A stretch of 64,000 nucleotides of DNA from Ktedonobacter sp. SOSP1-85 (GCF_016587415.1 NZ_BNJI01000002.1:1736001-1800000), one strand, 5' to 3'; counted from the first letter of the stretch, positions 1-8,785 are shown. Translations and numbers: made by a program. Notes: generated by a model not told the origin, from the letters alone.

Positions 1-178
1 CTTCAACAAGTTCAAGTAGTATATCGAACTCGTTAGCAACTTCTTCATAAGCAGATCGAGCTTCAGGAGTGGACAGCAAGTTATGCTTCCATTCTTGATA
101 GAGCTGCTCACCACTTTTAAATTTGTTGCTATTTCCCTGGACAAATTCCTGCATTGCAGTTTCTCTTTCACCTAGCAT
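1..178 (-). CDS. HigA-like XRE antitoxin, N-terminal part (runs off window start)
   Basis: The minus strand reads an open frame from ATG at 178 to the window edge, about 59 residues. The N-terminus (MLGERETAMQEF) and the stretch AYEEVANEFDILLELVE resemble the leader helix in front of the HTH domain of HigA/XRE antitoxins, where a YEx-x-EFxLxxxLIE pattern is common. The DNA-binding domain itself would lie outside the window. It follows a RelE/HigB-like toxin gene on the same strand, the toxin-first order usual for higBA. The 212-nt gap between them is longer than usual for this family. Such antitoxins bind the toxin and repress the shared promoter; that role is inferred. Confidence 0.55.
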   Translation of the reverse strand, partial: MLGERETAMQEFVQGNSNKFKSGEQLYQEWKHNLLSTPEARSAYEEVANEFDILLELVE

Positions 179-390
179 TGATGTTGACACAAGACAAACG
201 CGTATACCTGTAATTGTACAATTGCTTCACCACAAGTCGCCTGTCTAGCAATAAGTATACCTCCAAATTAGTTTTGCACCAACATACTTTACTCTAGGAA
301 ATCTTGTATCTACTGTGTGCTTAATAGGCCTGAATGGTTTTTAGGAAGCAGGGGGAAAAAACAGGTTTTCGCCCCCTACTCCAACTCCTG

Positions 391-741
391 TTAGGCGCTT
401 AAAAGGTATTCTTTGTATCTTTTTTGCGCTAACTGGATAAAGCGTCCTGGAATTTTTTTTGTTTTCTTGAGAAAGCCATGTAATACAACGATATGCCGAT
501 CTTCATAAAAGAAGATAAGGCGACATGAATTGCCTGCGAAAACTCTGAGTTCCCAGAGATGATCATCACCTTCAATACGAGAGACCATTGAGCGGCGGGT
601 ATTACGGTTTGCTAAGCGCTTCAAAGTATATAAGACAGCGTACTGATCTCTCTCTTGAAGGCCCTTGATGAACTCTAGTGCTGGACTGGAACCATTAGCA
701 TTTTTATAGTAAGCAATGTCCCATGTCTGGCTTTCGTCCAA
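391..741 (-). CDS. RelE/HigB-like toxin (phage Gp49-like family)
   Basis: A 116-residue protein with the Gp49/HigB layout: a WDIAYYK strand at the N-terminus, ALEFIKGL helix, then WELRVFAGNSCRLIFFY and the VLHGFLKKTKKIP block near residues 87-99, typical of ribosome-dependent mRNA interferases of the RelE fold. The reading frame opens at a TTG; no in-frame ATG lies nearby. The partner antitoxin-like gene follows on the same strand. Expected action, from family knowledge, is cleavage of translated mRNA when the antitoxin is lost. Length and motifs look intact, so the toxin may be functional. Confidence 0.75.
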   Translation of the reverse strand: MDESQTWDIAYYKNANGSSPALEFIKGLQERDQYAVLYTLKRLANRNTRRSMVSRIEGDDHLWELRVFAGNSCRLIFFYEDRHIVVLHGFLKKTKKIPGRFIQLAQKRYKEYLLSA

Positions 742-1017
742 ATCGGCATGCCTTTCTACTAAGCAACAGCATAATACAGATACTTCACGAGCTTCTCCCG
801 GCTGGAAAGGTTATTGTTCAGCAAGAGAGAAGTTAGAACGTGAAGAGTAGTGTATGTTTGTTCAGGTGCGTGATTCAGGCTAAACGCCTGAGGTAAATTA
901 TAACATTTCAATGCTTGACCTGCAAGGATTGCGGACGTGATGCAGGGCTTTGTCGCCGGAGGAGAACGAGACAAAGCAGCGGTAATTGCAGGACTCACGC
1001 TTCCCCAAAGCAACGAT

Positions 1018-1147
1018 TACCGGTACTTTGTGGACTCGGGGAATCGCGTCTGATAGTGGATGTCTATCCTGAGCAATTTGAGCACAGATTGCTCTCATTT
1101 GGTGGGTTTAAAACGGGGTAAAATCCCAATGCAACAAAGTACCGGTA
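1018..1147. repeat. 130-bp MITE with IS701-like ends (left copy)
   Basis: The element starts TACCGGTACTTTGTGGACTC and ends CAACAAAGTACCGGTA, so its termini are inverted repeats. They match the ends of the adjoining IS701-type element (CCGGTACTTTGTTGAC). It has no coding capacity. A second element of the same length and roughly two-thirds identity lies inverted at 3391-3520 on the other side of the IS pair. Positions 742-1017 before it hold no gene that I recognise. Confidence 0.7.
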
Positions 1148-1148
1148 A

Positions 1149-1837
1149 CCGGTACTTTGTTGACGAGGGTGGAAGGGGGAGTAGAATGAAGGGAGAAGAA
1201 GAGAGAAGGAGGAGAGAAGAAGATGACGAGACGCATCGAGGTCGCCGCAGCTCCAGGACCACTGGAGGACTATGCGAGGTCCTTTGACCCCATCTTTGGC
1301 AAGAGCAATCAGCGTGAAGGGTTTCGGCGCTATCTTGAGGGGCTCTTACTGCCAAGCGAGCGAAATAAGACCCTCACCGGGCTGGTCAACACGGAGCCAC
1401 TGGTAGGAGCGCACCAGCCACGAGCGCAAGCCTTACAATGGTTTCTCTCCGAGTCGGACTGGGATGAGCGCAAGGTGCAAGCCGAGCGGCTCACCATATT
1501 GCGCGAGGATCCCACCACAACACCGACCAAGGACGGGGTCCTGGTCATTGATGAGACAGGGGATCGCAAGGATGGTCACAAAACGGCTCATGTGAGTCGG
1601 CAGTACCTGGCCAATGTGGGCAAGATTGACAATGGCGTGGTCTCCGTCAGCAGTGTATGGGCCGACGAGCGCGTCTACTACCCGCTGGATGTCGAACCCT
1701 ACACCCCGGCGCTCTATTTTGCCAAGGGAGAACAGGATCCTGCCTTCCGCACCAAGCTGAAGATTGCCCTACAACTGGTGCAACGAGCCGTGAGCCAAGC
1801 CCTCCCTTTTCGAGCTGTGGTGGCCGACTCCTTCTAT
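1149..1837 (+). pseudogene. IS701-family copy A, 3'-truncated transposase
   Basis: The coding part starts at 1223 (MTRRIEVAAAPGPLEDYAR) and is almost identical to the first ~205 residues of the full copy at 1895-3316. It keeps the first catalytic Asp (VLVIDETGDRKDG) but is cut right after VVADSFY, where the end of copy B begins. The open frame runs on for a few residues into copy B and stops at 1873. The second catalytic region and C-terminal half are missing, and no rest of copy A is found beyond copy B, so a deletion followed or accompanied the insertion. It cannot transpose on its own. Confidence 0.85.
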
Positions 1838-3390
1838 CGGTACTTTGTTGACCAGGGTCAAGCGGAGCTGTAGAGAGCAAGGCCCTGCCCCCGTTCAAGC
1901 CTTTGAAAGAGGCGTTGCACGGCAGGAGGTGGGGGCAGTGATGACCAACCGCTCCAATAGCGCCTGAGCATGATCCAGGGCTCGAGCCATCCCCGCACGA
2001 CTCGAAGGGCTGCTGGCCAGGACATCTGCGGTCGCATCCCGTGGGCCGTGGTGATTTTTTTCCCCCGTGTCTGCTGGTACGGACGAGGCACTCGTGGCGG
2101 CAGCCGTTGATGGCTCAGGCGGCTGGCTGACCACGTGGGTCGCACAGACGGTCGGATGACGGAGATGGTACCAGCAAAAGGAGAACGCGCAACAGACCAA
2201 TTGCCAATGCCGGCGGATCCCTGTGTCGCTTCTCACCTGATATTGTGACCAGCCCAAGGCGTGTTTGACCTGTTTGTAGCTCTGTTCAATCCACATGCGC
2301 AACCCATAGAGCCTCATCACTTCTTCCAGCGTGGCTGCAGGCCATGAGGCTTCCATTTCAGAGGAGGCCGGCAGGTTCGTGACCAGGTACGAGGTCGTGG
2401 TGTCAGGCAATTGCTGGGGGTCGGTCGTCACCACCATGGCCCGTTCCTTCTGATCTGCTCCAAATGGCCCCGCCACGATCTCCAGCGCCCACCAGTCCTC
2501 TTGACTCCCATCGCGAAAGGTCCTGCAGATGCTCACCCACTTGCCTGGATGCTTACTCCCCTTCCATCCAGCCTCGTGGGCGACATCTTGCAAGGTTCCG
2601 GCTTCTTCTTCTGGATGCCACCAGGCGTGGGAAGGCTTGAGGGCCAGCACATACGGGACCTGCAGATCGGCTAAACCGCTTCGAAAGCCGCGATCCTCGC
2701 CATAAAAGGAATCGGCCACCACCGCTCGAAAAGGGAGGGCCTGCTGCACGGCTCGTTGCACCAGTTGCAGGGCAATCTTAAGTTTCGTACGAAAGGCTGG
2801 ATCGTGTTCCCCCTTGGCAAAATAGAGCGCCGGGGTGTAGGGTTCGACATCCAGCGGGTAGTAGACGTGCTCGTCGGCCCACAGACTGCTGACGGAGACC
2901 ACGCCATTGTCAATCTTGCCCACATTGGCCAGGTACTGGCGGCTCACATGAGCCGTTTTGTGGCCATCCTTGCGATCCCCTGTCTCATCGATGACGAGGA
3001 CTCCGTCCTTGGTCGGCATTGTGCTGGGATCCTCGCGCAAGATGGTGAGCCGCTCGGCTTGCACCTTGCGCTCATCCCAGTCCGACTCGGAGAGAAACCA
3101 TTGTAAGGCTTGCGCTCGTGGCTGGTGCGCTCCCACCAGTGGCTCCGTGTTGACCAGCCCGGTAAGGGTCTTGTTCCGCTCGCTTGGCAGCAAGAGCCCC
3201 TCGAGATAGCGGCGGAACCCTTCGCGCTGATTGCTCTTGCCAAAGATGGGATCAAAGCACCTCGCATAGTCCTCCAGTGGCCCTGGAGCTGCGGCGACCT
3301 CGATGCGTTTCGTCATCTTCTTCTCTCCTCTTTCTCTCTTCTTCTCCTTTCATTCTACGCTCCCTTCCATCCTCGTCAACAAAGTACCGG
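1838..3390 (-). mobile_element. IS701-family insertion sequence, copy B (complete)
   Basis: About 1.55 kb bounded by inverted ends CGGTACTTTGTTGACC (left) and CGTCAACAAAGTACCGG (right). It carries one intact transposase on the minus strand and is inserted head-on into copy A. Both outer flanks are 130-bp MITEs with the same end sequence. Confidence 0.85.
1895..3316 (-). CDS. IS701 family DDE transposase
   Basis: A 473-residue transposase that cuts and joins the ends of its own element. The catalytic triad can be read: Asp in VLVIDETGDRKDG, Asp in VVADSFYGEDRGF, and Glu in MWIEQSYKQVKHALGW, the last in the usual IS701 C-terminal context. The N-terminal region (EDYARCFDPIFGKSNQREGFRRY) is also typical. 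Length is normal for the family and no interruption is seen, so this is probably the active source for the truncated copy A and possibly for the flanking MITEs, which share its termini. Confidence 0.92.
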   Translation of the reverse strand: MTKRIEVAAAPGPLEDYARCFDPIFGKSNQREGFRRYLEGLLLPSERNKTLTGLVNTEPLVGAHQPRAQALQWFLSESDWDERKVQAERLTILREDPSTMPTKDGVLVIDETGDRKDGHKTAHVSRQYLANVGKIDNGVVSVSSLWADEHVYYPLDVEPYTPALYFAKGEHDPAFRTKLKIALQLVQRAVQQALPFRAVVADSFYGEDRGFRSGLADLQVPYVLALKPSHAWWHPEEEAGTLQDVAHEAGWKGSKHPGKWVSICRTFRDGSQEDWWALEIVAGPFGADQKERAMVVTTDPQQLPDTTTSYLVTNLPASSEMEASWPAATLEEVMRLYGLRMWIEQSYKQVKHALGWSQYQVRSDTGIRRHWQLVCCAFSFCWYHLRHPTVCATHVVSQPPEPSTAAATSASSVPADTGEKNHHGPRDATADVLASSPSSRAGMARALDHAQALLERLVITAPTSCRATPLSKA

Positions 3391-3520
3391 TAGCGGTAGT
3401 TTGTTGCCTTGGGATTTCTGCTTGTTTTAAGCTCATCAGATTCTAGCAACCTAAGCTCAAACTGCAGAGGATTGATATCCAAAATCAGGCGTAGTTTCCC
3501 GAGTCAACAAACTACCGGTA
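3391..3520. repeat. 130-bp MITE with IS701-like ends (right copy, inverted)
   Basis: It reads inward from GCGGTAGTTTGTTGCC on the left and ends GAGTCAACAAACTACCGGTA on the right. It aligns as the reverse complement of 1018-1147 over its full length, with clear divergence inside. Compared with the left copy the terminal repeat carries a G for C (GGTAGTTTG). No open frame. Confidence 0.65.
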
Positions 3521-3928
3521 GGTTGCATAATGCACCCGTCTCTCGGATTACGATCACATCAAAGGAGTTAGGGAAGGCTGGTTCTGCGGAGCCGGGAAGA
3601 AGAGATAGGGAACTCCGATCATTGTATAGTAAACCAGCAACGCGCTCCTGACGCTACCATCGTCAAATGGATACTTGAGGCTTAGGTGGCTTTCAAAAGC
3701 CCTGCCTTGCGCAACGCATCCTGAACATTCCATTGGTTCGGATACCACTACACGGTTTTTTCCCTCCCCTCTTTCCCGCGTAGTTAGCACTTCATGACTA
3801 CCCAACAGTAGCCATGAGGGTCATAATGAAGTTGAGCAAGCATCTCCATTGCCTCTTTTGCTTTCTCCCAGGAGGCTGTACGTGTCTGTTCCTGCCAAGT
3901 GTTGCCAATAAGCCTGCGCACACTGAAG
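3521..3928 (-). other. Gene-poor stretch with a possible C-terminal protein fragment
   Basis: No recognisable gene. On the minus strand, 3928 to 3784 reads about 48 residues ending LHYDPHGYCWVVMKC and a stop; it enters directly from the edge of the MITE at 3929. It could be the tail of a gene cut by the MITE, but I do not recognise the family and the call is weak. Confidence 0.25.
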
Positions 3929-4090
3929 GGTATTGTCAACTTCATTGAAATTGTAGAGCTTATAGAAGAGAAACAGGCCTCAAAGTGGGGATTGCGCCCT
4001 TTTTCTTGCCTTGGTTGCTCGAGAATTCTGGTTGATGTGGCATCGAAGTGGTGAAAGCTCATCAACGAAATTTTTTAAGTTGACAATACC
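3929..4090. repeat. 162-bp MITE with IS6-type ends, copy 1
   Basis: Bounded by GGTATTGTCAACTT and AAGTTGACAATACC, the same terminal repeat as the IS6 elements in this window. A second copy of exactly 162 bp lies at 24605-24766 and is almost identical; a partial copy is at 14490-14566. It interrupts the start of an IS3 orfB. The 8-bp flanks (CACTGAAG and CGTAATAG) are not a target duplication. Confidence 0.8.
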
Positions 4091-4553
4091 CGTAATAGTA
4101 GCTCGAACGAGCCAGATTCAAGAATTCACACTGACGCACAATGCTGAGTGTCGGATGATCTGGTTCGATCAGTTGACGCTTCTGCTCAACGGAGCTGGCC
4201 TGATTTTTTTTTGAGAAAGTCAACCTCTACTTTAAGCTGACCGATTTGCTGATAGAGGTTGGCGATGAGTACTTTATCCTTCTTCTCTTGCCCAGAAGGT
4301 GGCTGTGCGAACAGGGAGGGGAGGTCATCGAGCACTTGCTTCTTCCACTGGGTAATTTGTGTCGGATGCACTCGATATTCTGAAGCAATCTCATTGGTGG
4401 TTTTCTGACCTCGAATAGCTTCCAATGCCACTTTCGCTTTGAAATCGGCGCTGTATCGTTTGCGTTGTCCAGTCATCTTATTTCCTCCTGAATCGCACTT
4501 CCTCGATACAGCTATTTTATCTTATCTCCCTGTCCAGTTTTCTGGTACCAGTA
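4091..4553 (-). mobile_element. IS3-family remnant (left end, orfA, start of orfB)
   Basis: The outer end lies near 4550 (TGGTACCAGAAAACTGGACA read on the minus strand). orfA is complete. At its 3' end a run of nine A residues (minus strand) precedes the stop; slipping back one base continues into KRQLIEPDHPTLSIVRQCEF and LARSSYYY, the usual start of an IS3 orfB. That frame is cut after about 40 residues by the MITE at 3929-4090, and the rest of orfB is absent. The element is dead. Confidence 0.8.
4186..4476 (-). CDS. IS3-family transposase OrfA
   Basis: A 96-residue OrfA with the HTH of the IS3/IS911 group: RYSADFKAKVALEAIRGQKT, then NEIASEYRVHPTQITQWKKQ, followed by a leucine-rich coiled stretch (LIANLYQQIGQLKVEVDFLKKK). 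It would bind the element's ends and be fused to OrfB by frameshifting at the A-run near its stop codon. OrfB is truncated here, so no complete transposase can be made. Confidence 0.85.
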   Translation of the reverse strand: MTGQRKRYSADFKAKVALEAIRGQKTTNEIASEYRVHPTQITQWKKQVLDDLPSLFAQPPSGQEKKDKVLIANLYQQIGQLKVEVDFLKKKSGQLR

Positions 4554-4609
4554 TACTGGTTCGTAAGAAATCTTATTTCGTCGTAAGCATATTTTTATTA
4601 GGAGGGTAG

Positions 4610-5350
4610 ATGTCTATAGTTGCAGAGAAGCCTAAATTGCATACAAATTTTCTCAAACAGGGATACCTGATTCAAGAAAATTTTGTTTCTCCTGAACAAT
4701 GCACTCATTTTCTTGATCTTGTCGCCCAGCTTCAGCAAAACCAGGATCTGGAGCTCATTCACCGTGCCGTGCGTGGTCATCCACTGCATTATAAAGTAAT
4801 CAATGGACAACAGATTGAAAGCGGTATCCCTGAGATTGACCAGTTTTACCGGCAACTGACTGACTTCGTGCGCAGAATCAGTAGCGACGACATGACACCA
4901 TTGAAAGATAAGCTGGTGGGCGTCAACATCAACGTCACTCCCGCTGGTGGCACCTACCGCTGGCATTATGATCGCAATGCCGTAACGGTGCTGGTCTACC
5001 TCAATGAGGTAAGTGGGGGCGAGATCGAGGTCTATCCATTATTCAGGATCTATCTGAAAGGAAGAGGCCCGGCCTTTTTGCAACGCTGGCTGGACTGGTT
5101 CGTGCAATTGAATGTGGTACGCCAGCTTTTTGGCAAGAAGATCGTTGTGAAACCCGCTCAGGGGCGCATGGTGGCGCTTCGCGGCAATCGTTGCCTGCAT
5201 AGTGTGCGACCAGTGCAGGGCGAACAGGAGCGTGTCAATATCGTTATGGCTTTTGACAATTATAAAGATCAGAATCTATCAAAGCAAGGGCTAGATCAGT
5301 ATCTATACTCGCAAAAGCCTGTCTCATCAGACCCGAACTACACATCCTAG
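4610..5350 (+). CDS. 2-oxoglutarate/Fe(II)-dependent oxygenase
   Basis: A 246-residue soluble protein of the 2OG-Fe(II) oxygenase superfamily (prolyl-4-hydroxylase-like fold). The iron ligands are visible: H119 and D121 in YRWHYDRN, and the distal His197 in RCLHSVRPV. Arg208 (ERVNIV) is placed to bind 2-oxoglutarate. The double-stranded beta-helix region spans about residues 100-215. It would couple oxidation of an organic substrate to decarboxylation of 2-oxoglutarate; the substrate cannot be told. The start at 4610 follows AGGAGGGTAG, a strong ribosome binding site. It stands alone, bordered by the IS3 remnant upstream and a gene-free stretch downstream. Confidence 0.85.
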   Translation: MSIVAEKPKLHTNFLKQGYLIQENFVSPEQCTHFLDLVAQLQQNQDLELIHRAVRGHPLHYKVINGQQIESGIPEIDQFYRQLTDFVRRISSDDMTPLKDKLVGVNINVTPAGGTYRWHYDRNAVTVLVYLNEVSGGEIEVYPLFRIYLKGRGPAFLQRWLDWFVQLNVVRQLFGKKIVVKPAQGRMVALRGNRCLHSVRPVQGEQERVNIVMAFDNYKDQNLSKQGLDQYLYSQKPVSSDPNYTS

Positions 5351-6217
5351 CTTGTAGTAATTGTCAGTTAATCAATGCGAGGGCTTTTTCTTCGGCGCTC
5401 TACAGTATCTTAAAATGATGACACATATGCCTATGAGTCATCCGTTCAGACGGCCAGCCGTCTGGGGAGAACTGCGGCTGCGGCTGCTCCTCCTCCTTGA
5501 TTCGCTAGCGGTAGCAGACGCTTCGATCTGGCCGCGACAGGACCGCTGGACCGATGTTTTATTCTCACCCTCCAACCAACACGACACGCGGCCTCTCCTT
5601 GCCAGCAGAGAACACTCACGGCCATCCCTCTTGAAAACAGTGCGACACGCTCTCCACCACTACCACCAACATCTGGGGTATGACAATCAATACCATCTTT
5701 GGTTCTGTCTCCATACTCAACCAGTGTATAAGCAAACAATAATTAAATTCTTTATTAACGTGGGGCAAGCCATATATGGGTAGTGGTTGGGTCTGACTCA
5801 AGGTGTCTATCAAAACTTACAGAAGCCATCCTGGAATGGACACCCCGGCCATATGGCATCGATAATTATTCTGCCCCTTTCGCCTGACTCCCAATAATCA
5901 CCCTGACACGTTCAGCCGCATTCCGCCACGAATAATCACACCCGCGAGTATGATTTTGACTCTTTCTTGGCCTGCATGAAGACAAGCTGAGACAAGGCTC
6001 CAACCCCCTTCCTTCTGATGGGATGCTCAGAAGCATTGGCATATGTTCCCAGATGGAGTATGATGATTCGTGGCGGAACCAGAGGGTGGTTGGGAGGGCG
6101 CGTTCGCTAGAACCGCATTCACAAAAAGAGTGGTGTGGTCTGCATCTGTGGTATGCGCTGGTCTTGAGTGCTGACACCACGCTGTTCAGTTCGACACATC
6201 AATGAGAGGAATGAAAT
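5351..6217. other. Gene-free stretch downstream of the oxygenase gene
   Basis: No frame here has convincing coding character. A short GC-rich hairpin (CAGACGGC/GCCGTCTG, 5448-5465) may end the oxygenase transcript. Sequence near 5880-6130 is mixed, with no repeat or IS end that I recognise. The msrB ribosome binding site (GAGAGGAATGAA) lies just before 6218. Confidence 0.4.
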
Positions 6218-6607
6218 ATGAATCCATTAACGCCTGAAGAGCAACGCGTGATTCTTGGCAAAGGGACAGAACCTCCCTTTAGCGGGGAGTATGATCATTT
6301 TTACGAAGAAGGAACCTTTGTGTGTCGCCAATGCAACGCGCCGCTTTTCTCCTCGAAAAGCAAATTTGATGCAGGCTGTGGATGGCCGAGCTTCGATGAG
6401 GATTACCCCCACACGGTCAAACGGGTTCCCGATCCCGATGGGAGAAGAACGGAAATCGAATGCGCCAACTGCGGTGCTCACCTGGGACATGTCTTTGTGG
6501 GAGAGCAGTTAACCTCAAAGAATACGCGCCATTGTGTCAATTCTCTCTCTATCCGTTTCTTTTCAAAAGATCATGCGTTGCCTGCAATGCTCTCGAAAGA
6601 GAAATAG
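6218..6607 (+). CDS. msrB: Peptide-methionine (R)-S-oxide reductase MsrB
   Basis: MsrB reduces the R epimer of methionine sulfoxide in oxidised proteins. The 129-residue protein has both zinc-binding CxxC pairs (C36/C39 in CRQCNAPLF, C82/C85 in CANCGAHLGHVF), the GCGWPSF signature with C54 as possible resolving Cys, and the catalytic C106 in RHCVNSLSIRF. Full length for the family; cytoplasmic, no signal peptide. msrA, for the S epimer, lies 1.3 kb away on the other strand, now separated by an IS6 copy. A strong hairpin terminator follows at 6624-6661. Confidence 0.95.
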   Translation: MNPLTPEEQRVILGKGTEPPFSGEYDHFYEEGTFVCRQCNAPLFSSKSKFDAGCGWPSFDEDYPHTVKRVPDPDGRRTEIECANCGAHLGHVFVGEQLTSKNTRHCVNSLSIRFFSKDHALPAMLSKEK

Positions 6608-6623
6608 GAGCATTTTACCGGCG

Positions 6624-6661
6624 AATAACAGGCTCACGAAAAGGAAAGTGAGCCTGTTATT
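6624..6661 (+). terminator. Terminator of msrB
   Basis: AATAACAGGCTCAC pairs with GTGAGCCTGTTATT across a ten-base A-rich loop, 16 nt after the msrB stop. The stem is perfect. The following T-rich stretch is weak. Confidence 0.75.
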
Positions 6662-6869
6662 CAGTGCTTGCTCCCTCAAAAAAACAGGGACATTCACCCG
6701 GAAAAAGAACGGTTCTCATGTTTATTATTCTCCTTCTAGAAAGAGCACATTGAGTTGTTGCTCTCAGCCTTGACGCTCGTGCCACCTGATGATAGACCGT
6801 TCCTGTCGGAGCCGACCACAGGCCACTTGCCCACAAGCAAGTGGCGAGAGGCGAAGGAACAATTTGGAT

Positions 6870-7732
6870 GGTATTGTCAACTTGGGAAAGTAGCTGAACA
6901 ATGTGTTAGAATAGCTTTATGAAAACAACCCCCACTGTTCTAAGCTATAAAGGCTTTCGATTCCCACCTGAAATTATCAGCCACGCAGTGTGGCTCTATT
7001 TCCGCTTCTCGCTCAGCTTTCGCGATGTCGAAGAGCTTCTGGCGCAGCGTGGAATCGTGGTGACGTATGAAACCGTGCGTCAGTGGTGCCATCGATTTGG
7101 ACACACGTATGCCAATGAACTGCGTCGTCTTCGCCCGAAGACGGGAGACACACGGCATCTGGACGAGGTATATCTGAAAATCAATGGCAAAACCCATTAT
7201 TTGTGGAGAGCTGTTGATCAGGACGGCAACGTGCTGGATATCCTTGATCAGAGCCGACGCAACAAGCATGCGGCCAAAAAGTTCTTCCGCAAGCTCCTCA
7301 AAAGGCTGCACTACGTGCCACGCGTGATCATCACCGATAAACTGAAGAGTTATGGAGGAGCGAAACGTGAGATCCTGCCTGGCGTGGAGCATCGGCAACA
7401 CAAAGGATTGAACAATCGAGCGGAAAATTCGCATCAGCCCACACGGCTCCGTGAAAAGAAGATGCGGCGCTTCAAATCAGCCAAACACGCACAACGCTTT
7501 CTCTCGGCTTTCGGCCTCATCGCTGGCCATTTCCAACCACGAAGGCACGGATCTCGAGTGCTGAGGAATACCGTGCCATTTTACAGACCCGATTCCAGAT
7601 CTGGAATGAGGTAACCGAAACAAAAACTACGGCATAACACTGCATCGTCCACTCCTCTTCTTCTCCCTCTTTTCTTTCCCTCATCCTTCTTTTTTACAAG
7701 CTCTTCCATTCTTTCAATAAGTTGACAATACC
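6870..7732 (+). mobile_element. IS6-family insertion sequence, copy 1
   Basis: Ends GGTATTGTCAACTT (6870) and AAGTTGACAATACC (to 7732), 863 bp, one transposase. It is in the same orientation as copy 2 (9030-9891), so the two flank msrA as a pseudo-compound transposon. The 8-bp flanks ATTTGGAT and TCCTCAGC differ, so no target duplication remains. Confidence 0.88.
6919..7614 (+). CDS. IS6 family transposase (altered C-terminus)
   Basis: A 231-residue DDE transposase: SLSFRDVEELLAQRG near the N-terminus, first Asp in HLDEVYLKI, second in VIITDKLKSYGGAK, Glu in NNRAENSHQPTRLREKK. Against the intact copy at 29879-30595, the last ~25 residues are out of frame: one base is missing near 7560, after RRHGSRV, and the protein ends RNTVPFYRPDSRSGMR. 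The catalytic core is whole, so activity may survive. Confidence 0.88.
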   Translation: MKTTPTVLSYKGFRFPPEIISHAVWLYFRFSLSFRDVEELLAQRGIVVTYETVRQWCHRFGHTYANELRRLRPKTGDTRHLDEVYLKINGKTHYLWRAVDQDGNVLDILDQSRRNKHAAKKFFRKLLKRLHYVPRVIITDKLKSYGGAKREILPGVEHRQHKGLNNRAENSHQPTRLREKKMRRFKSAKHAQRFLSAFGLIAGHFQPRRHGSRVLRNTVPFYRPDSRSGMR

Positions 7733-7827
7733 TCCTCAGCTCGTTGCATGCTTTTTCTGCTCCTTTTCGTTCTGAGATTACCTTATCCAATTTCAGTTTT
7801 TCTGTCAATTATCCTGCGGAATGTGGG
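7733..7827 (-). repeat. IS1634-type element end, inverted copy
   Basis: 95 bp that is the reverse complement of 8786-8880 with one mismatch. Read on the minus strand it starts CCCACATTCCGCAGG and runs into the start of the IS1634-type reading frame, then stops at the edge of IS6 copy 1. With its partner it brackets msrA with outward-pointing element halves. Confidence 0.75.
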
Positions 7828-7871
7828 ACACACGCATACGCATGAACATTAAGTGTCGGACGAGCTTAAAT

Positions 7872-7929
7872 AACAGGCAAAAAATGAGGTGGCGCGCATT
7901 TTTGCGCGCCACCTCATTTTTTGCCTGTT
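7872..7929 (-). terminator. Long perfect hairpin terminator of msrA
   Basis: A 27-bp perfect stem (AACAGGCAAAAAATGAGGTG... paired with its complement) with a four-T loop, starting at the very next base after the msrA stop codon. The AT-rich foot of the stem can act as U-tract in either direction. Confidence 0.8.
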
Positions 7930-8412
7930 TTATTCAATGTGGCAGTGTGAGAGACCGCTCTTCGCCAGGTAGCGCTGGTGATACTCCTCCGCCCGGTAGA
8001 AGGTGGTGGCGGGAACGACCTGGGTCACAATAGGGCGCTTATAGCGGCCGGAGGCTTGCATATGCTCCTTAGATGCCTCTGCCTCCTTCTGTTGCTCGGG
8101 AGTGTGATAGAAGATGGCCGAGCGATACTGAGTGCCGACATCGGGACCCTGGCGGTTGAGTGTGGTCGGATTATGGTTCTCCCAGAAGACCTGCAAGAGC
8201 TGATCGTAGGAGACCTGTGCTGGATCGTACTCTACCTCTACAACCTCAGCGTGCCCCGTCTGGTCTGTACAGACATCGCGATAGGTTGGATTCGCGTAGG
8301 TGCCTCCCTCATAGCCAACGGCGGTATTGGTCACACCCTTAGTAGCACGGAAGGTCTCTTCAACTCCCCAGAAACAGCCCGCGCCAAAGGTGGCTTTCTC
8401 TAATTGTGTCAT
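7930..8412 (-). CDS. msrA: Peptide-methionine (S)-S-oxide reductase MsrA
   Basis: MsrA reduces methionine-S-sulfoxide in proteins with thioredoxin as usual electron donor. The 160-residue protein carries the catalytic GCFWG motif with Cys13, followed by GVEETFRATKGV and GYEGGTYANPTYRDVCTDQTGHAEVV. The C-terminus (SGLSHCHIE) supplies a Cys that could resolve the catalytic sulfenic acid. Full length. The start at 8412 is preceded by GAAAGGAGCACATACAAT, a good ribosome binding site. The gene sits between inverted ends of an IS1634-type element and between two direct IS6 copies, so it may have moved as passenger DNA. Confidence 0.95.
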   Translation of the reverse strand: MTQLEKATFGAGCFWGVEETFRATKGVTNTAVGYEGGTYANPTYRDVCTDQTGHAEVVEVEYDPAQVSYDQLLQVFWENHNPTTLNRQGPDVGTQYRSAIFYHTPEQQKEAEASKEHMQASGRYKRPIVTQVVPATTFYRAEEYHQRYLAKSGLSHCHIE

Positions 8413-8785
8413 ATTGTATGTGCTCCTTTCAGAGAAAACTGAAAATGCTATATGCTAATAAACTTCTACCTTTTAGAACAATCCCCCATGGCCTTTAGTT
8501 CCCAGCAGGGGCTGTATATGCAATATTCTTGTTCATGCTTCTTATATACCTGCGGTGCTTCGTGTGGATTTATAGTGTGTGATGGCGGGCTGGCGCAGCC
8601 AGCCCGCCATCACACACTATAAATCCGGCGAGCCACGTAGTGGCGAGTGGTCTCTTATAAGAACACGTTGCACGCAGCTTGTATTTGCAAGCAATGTTGG
8701 CTATTTCACAGACAAAAAGAGATTTTTCGTGTATAATTTATAGGGATCTCTTTTTCCAATGAACACTGGTCTACCACTATTATAT
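8413..8785. other. Intergenic stretch upstream of msrA
   Basis: No gene. It holds the msrA promoter region and the 29-bp palindrome listed separately; the sequence beyond the palindrome (8627-8785) is AT-rich and shows no frame or repeat that I can name. Confidence 0.4.
8566..8626. terminator. 29-bp perfect palindrome
   Basis: GGATTTATAGTGTGTGATGG... forms a perfect 29-bp stem with a GCA loop. It lies upstream of msrA, with no gene ending beside it, so it may be the terminator of a gene since lost, or a transcription barrier protecting msrA. Confidence 0.55.

Noticed and set aside
5361..5783. 140-residue open frame after the oxygenase gene
   Set aside because: No recognisable motif, poor start context and low-complexity composition; a chance frame.
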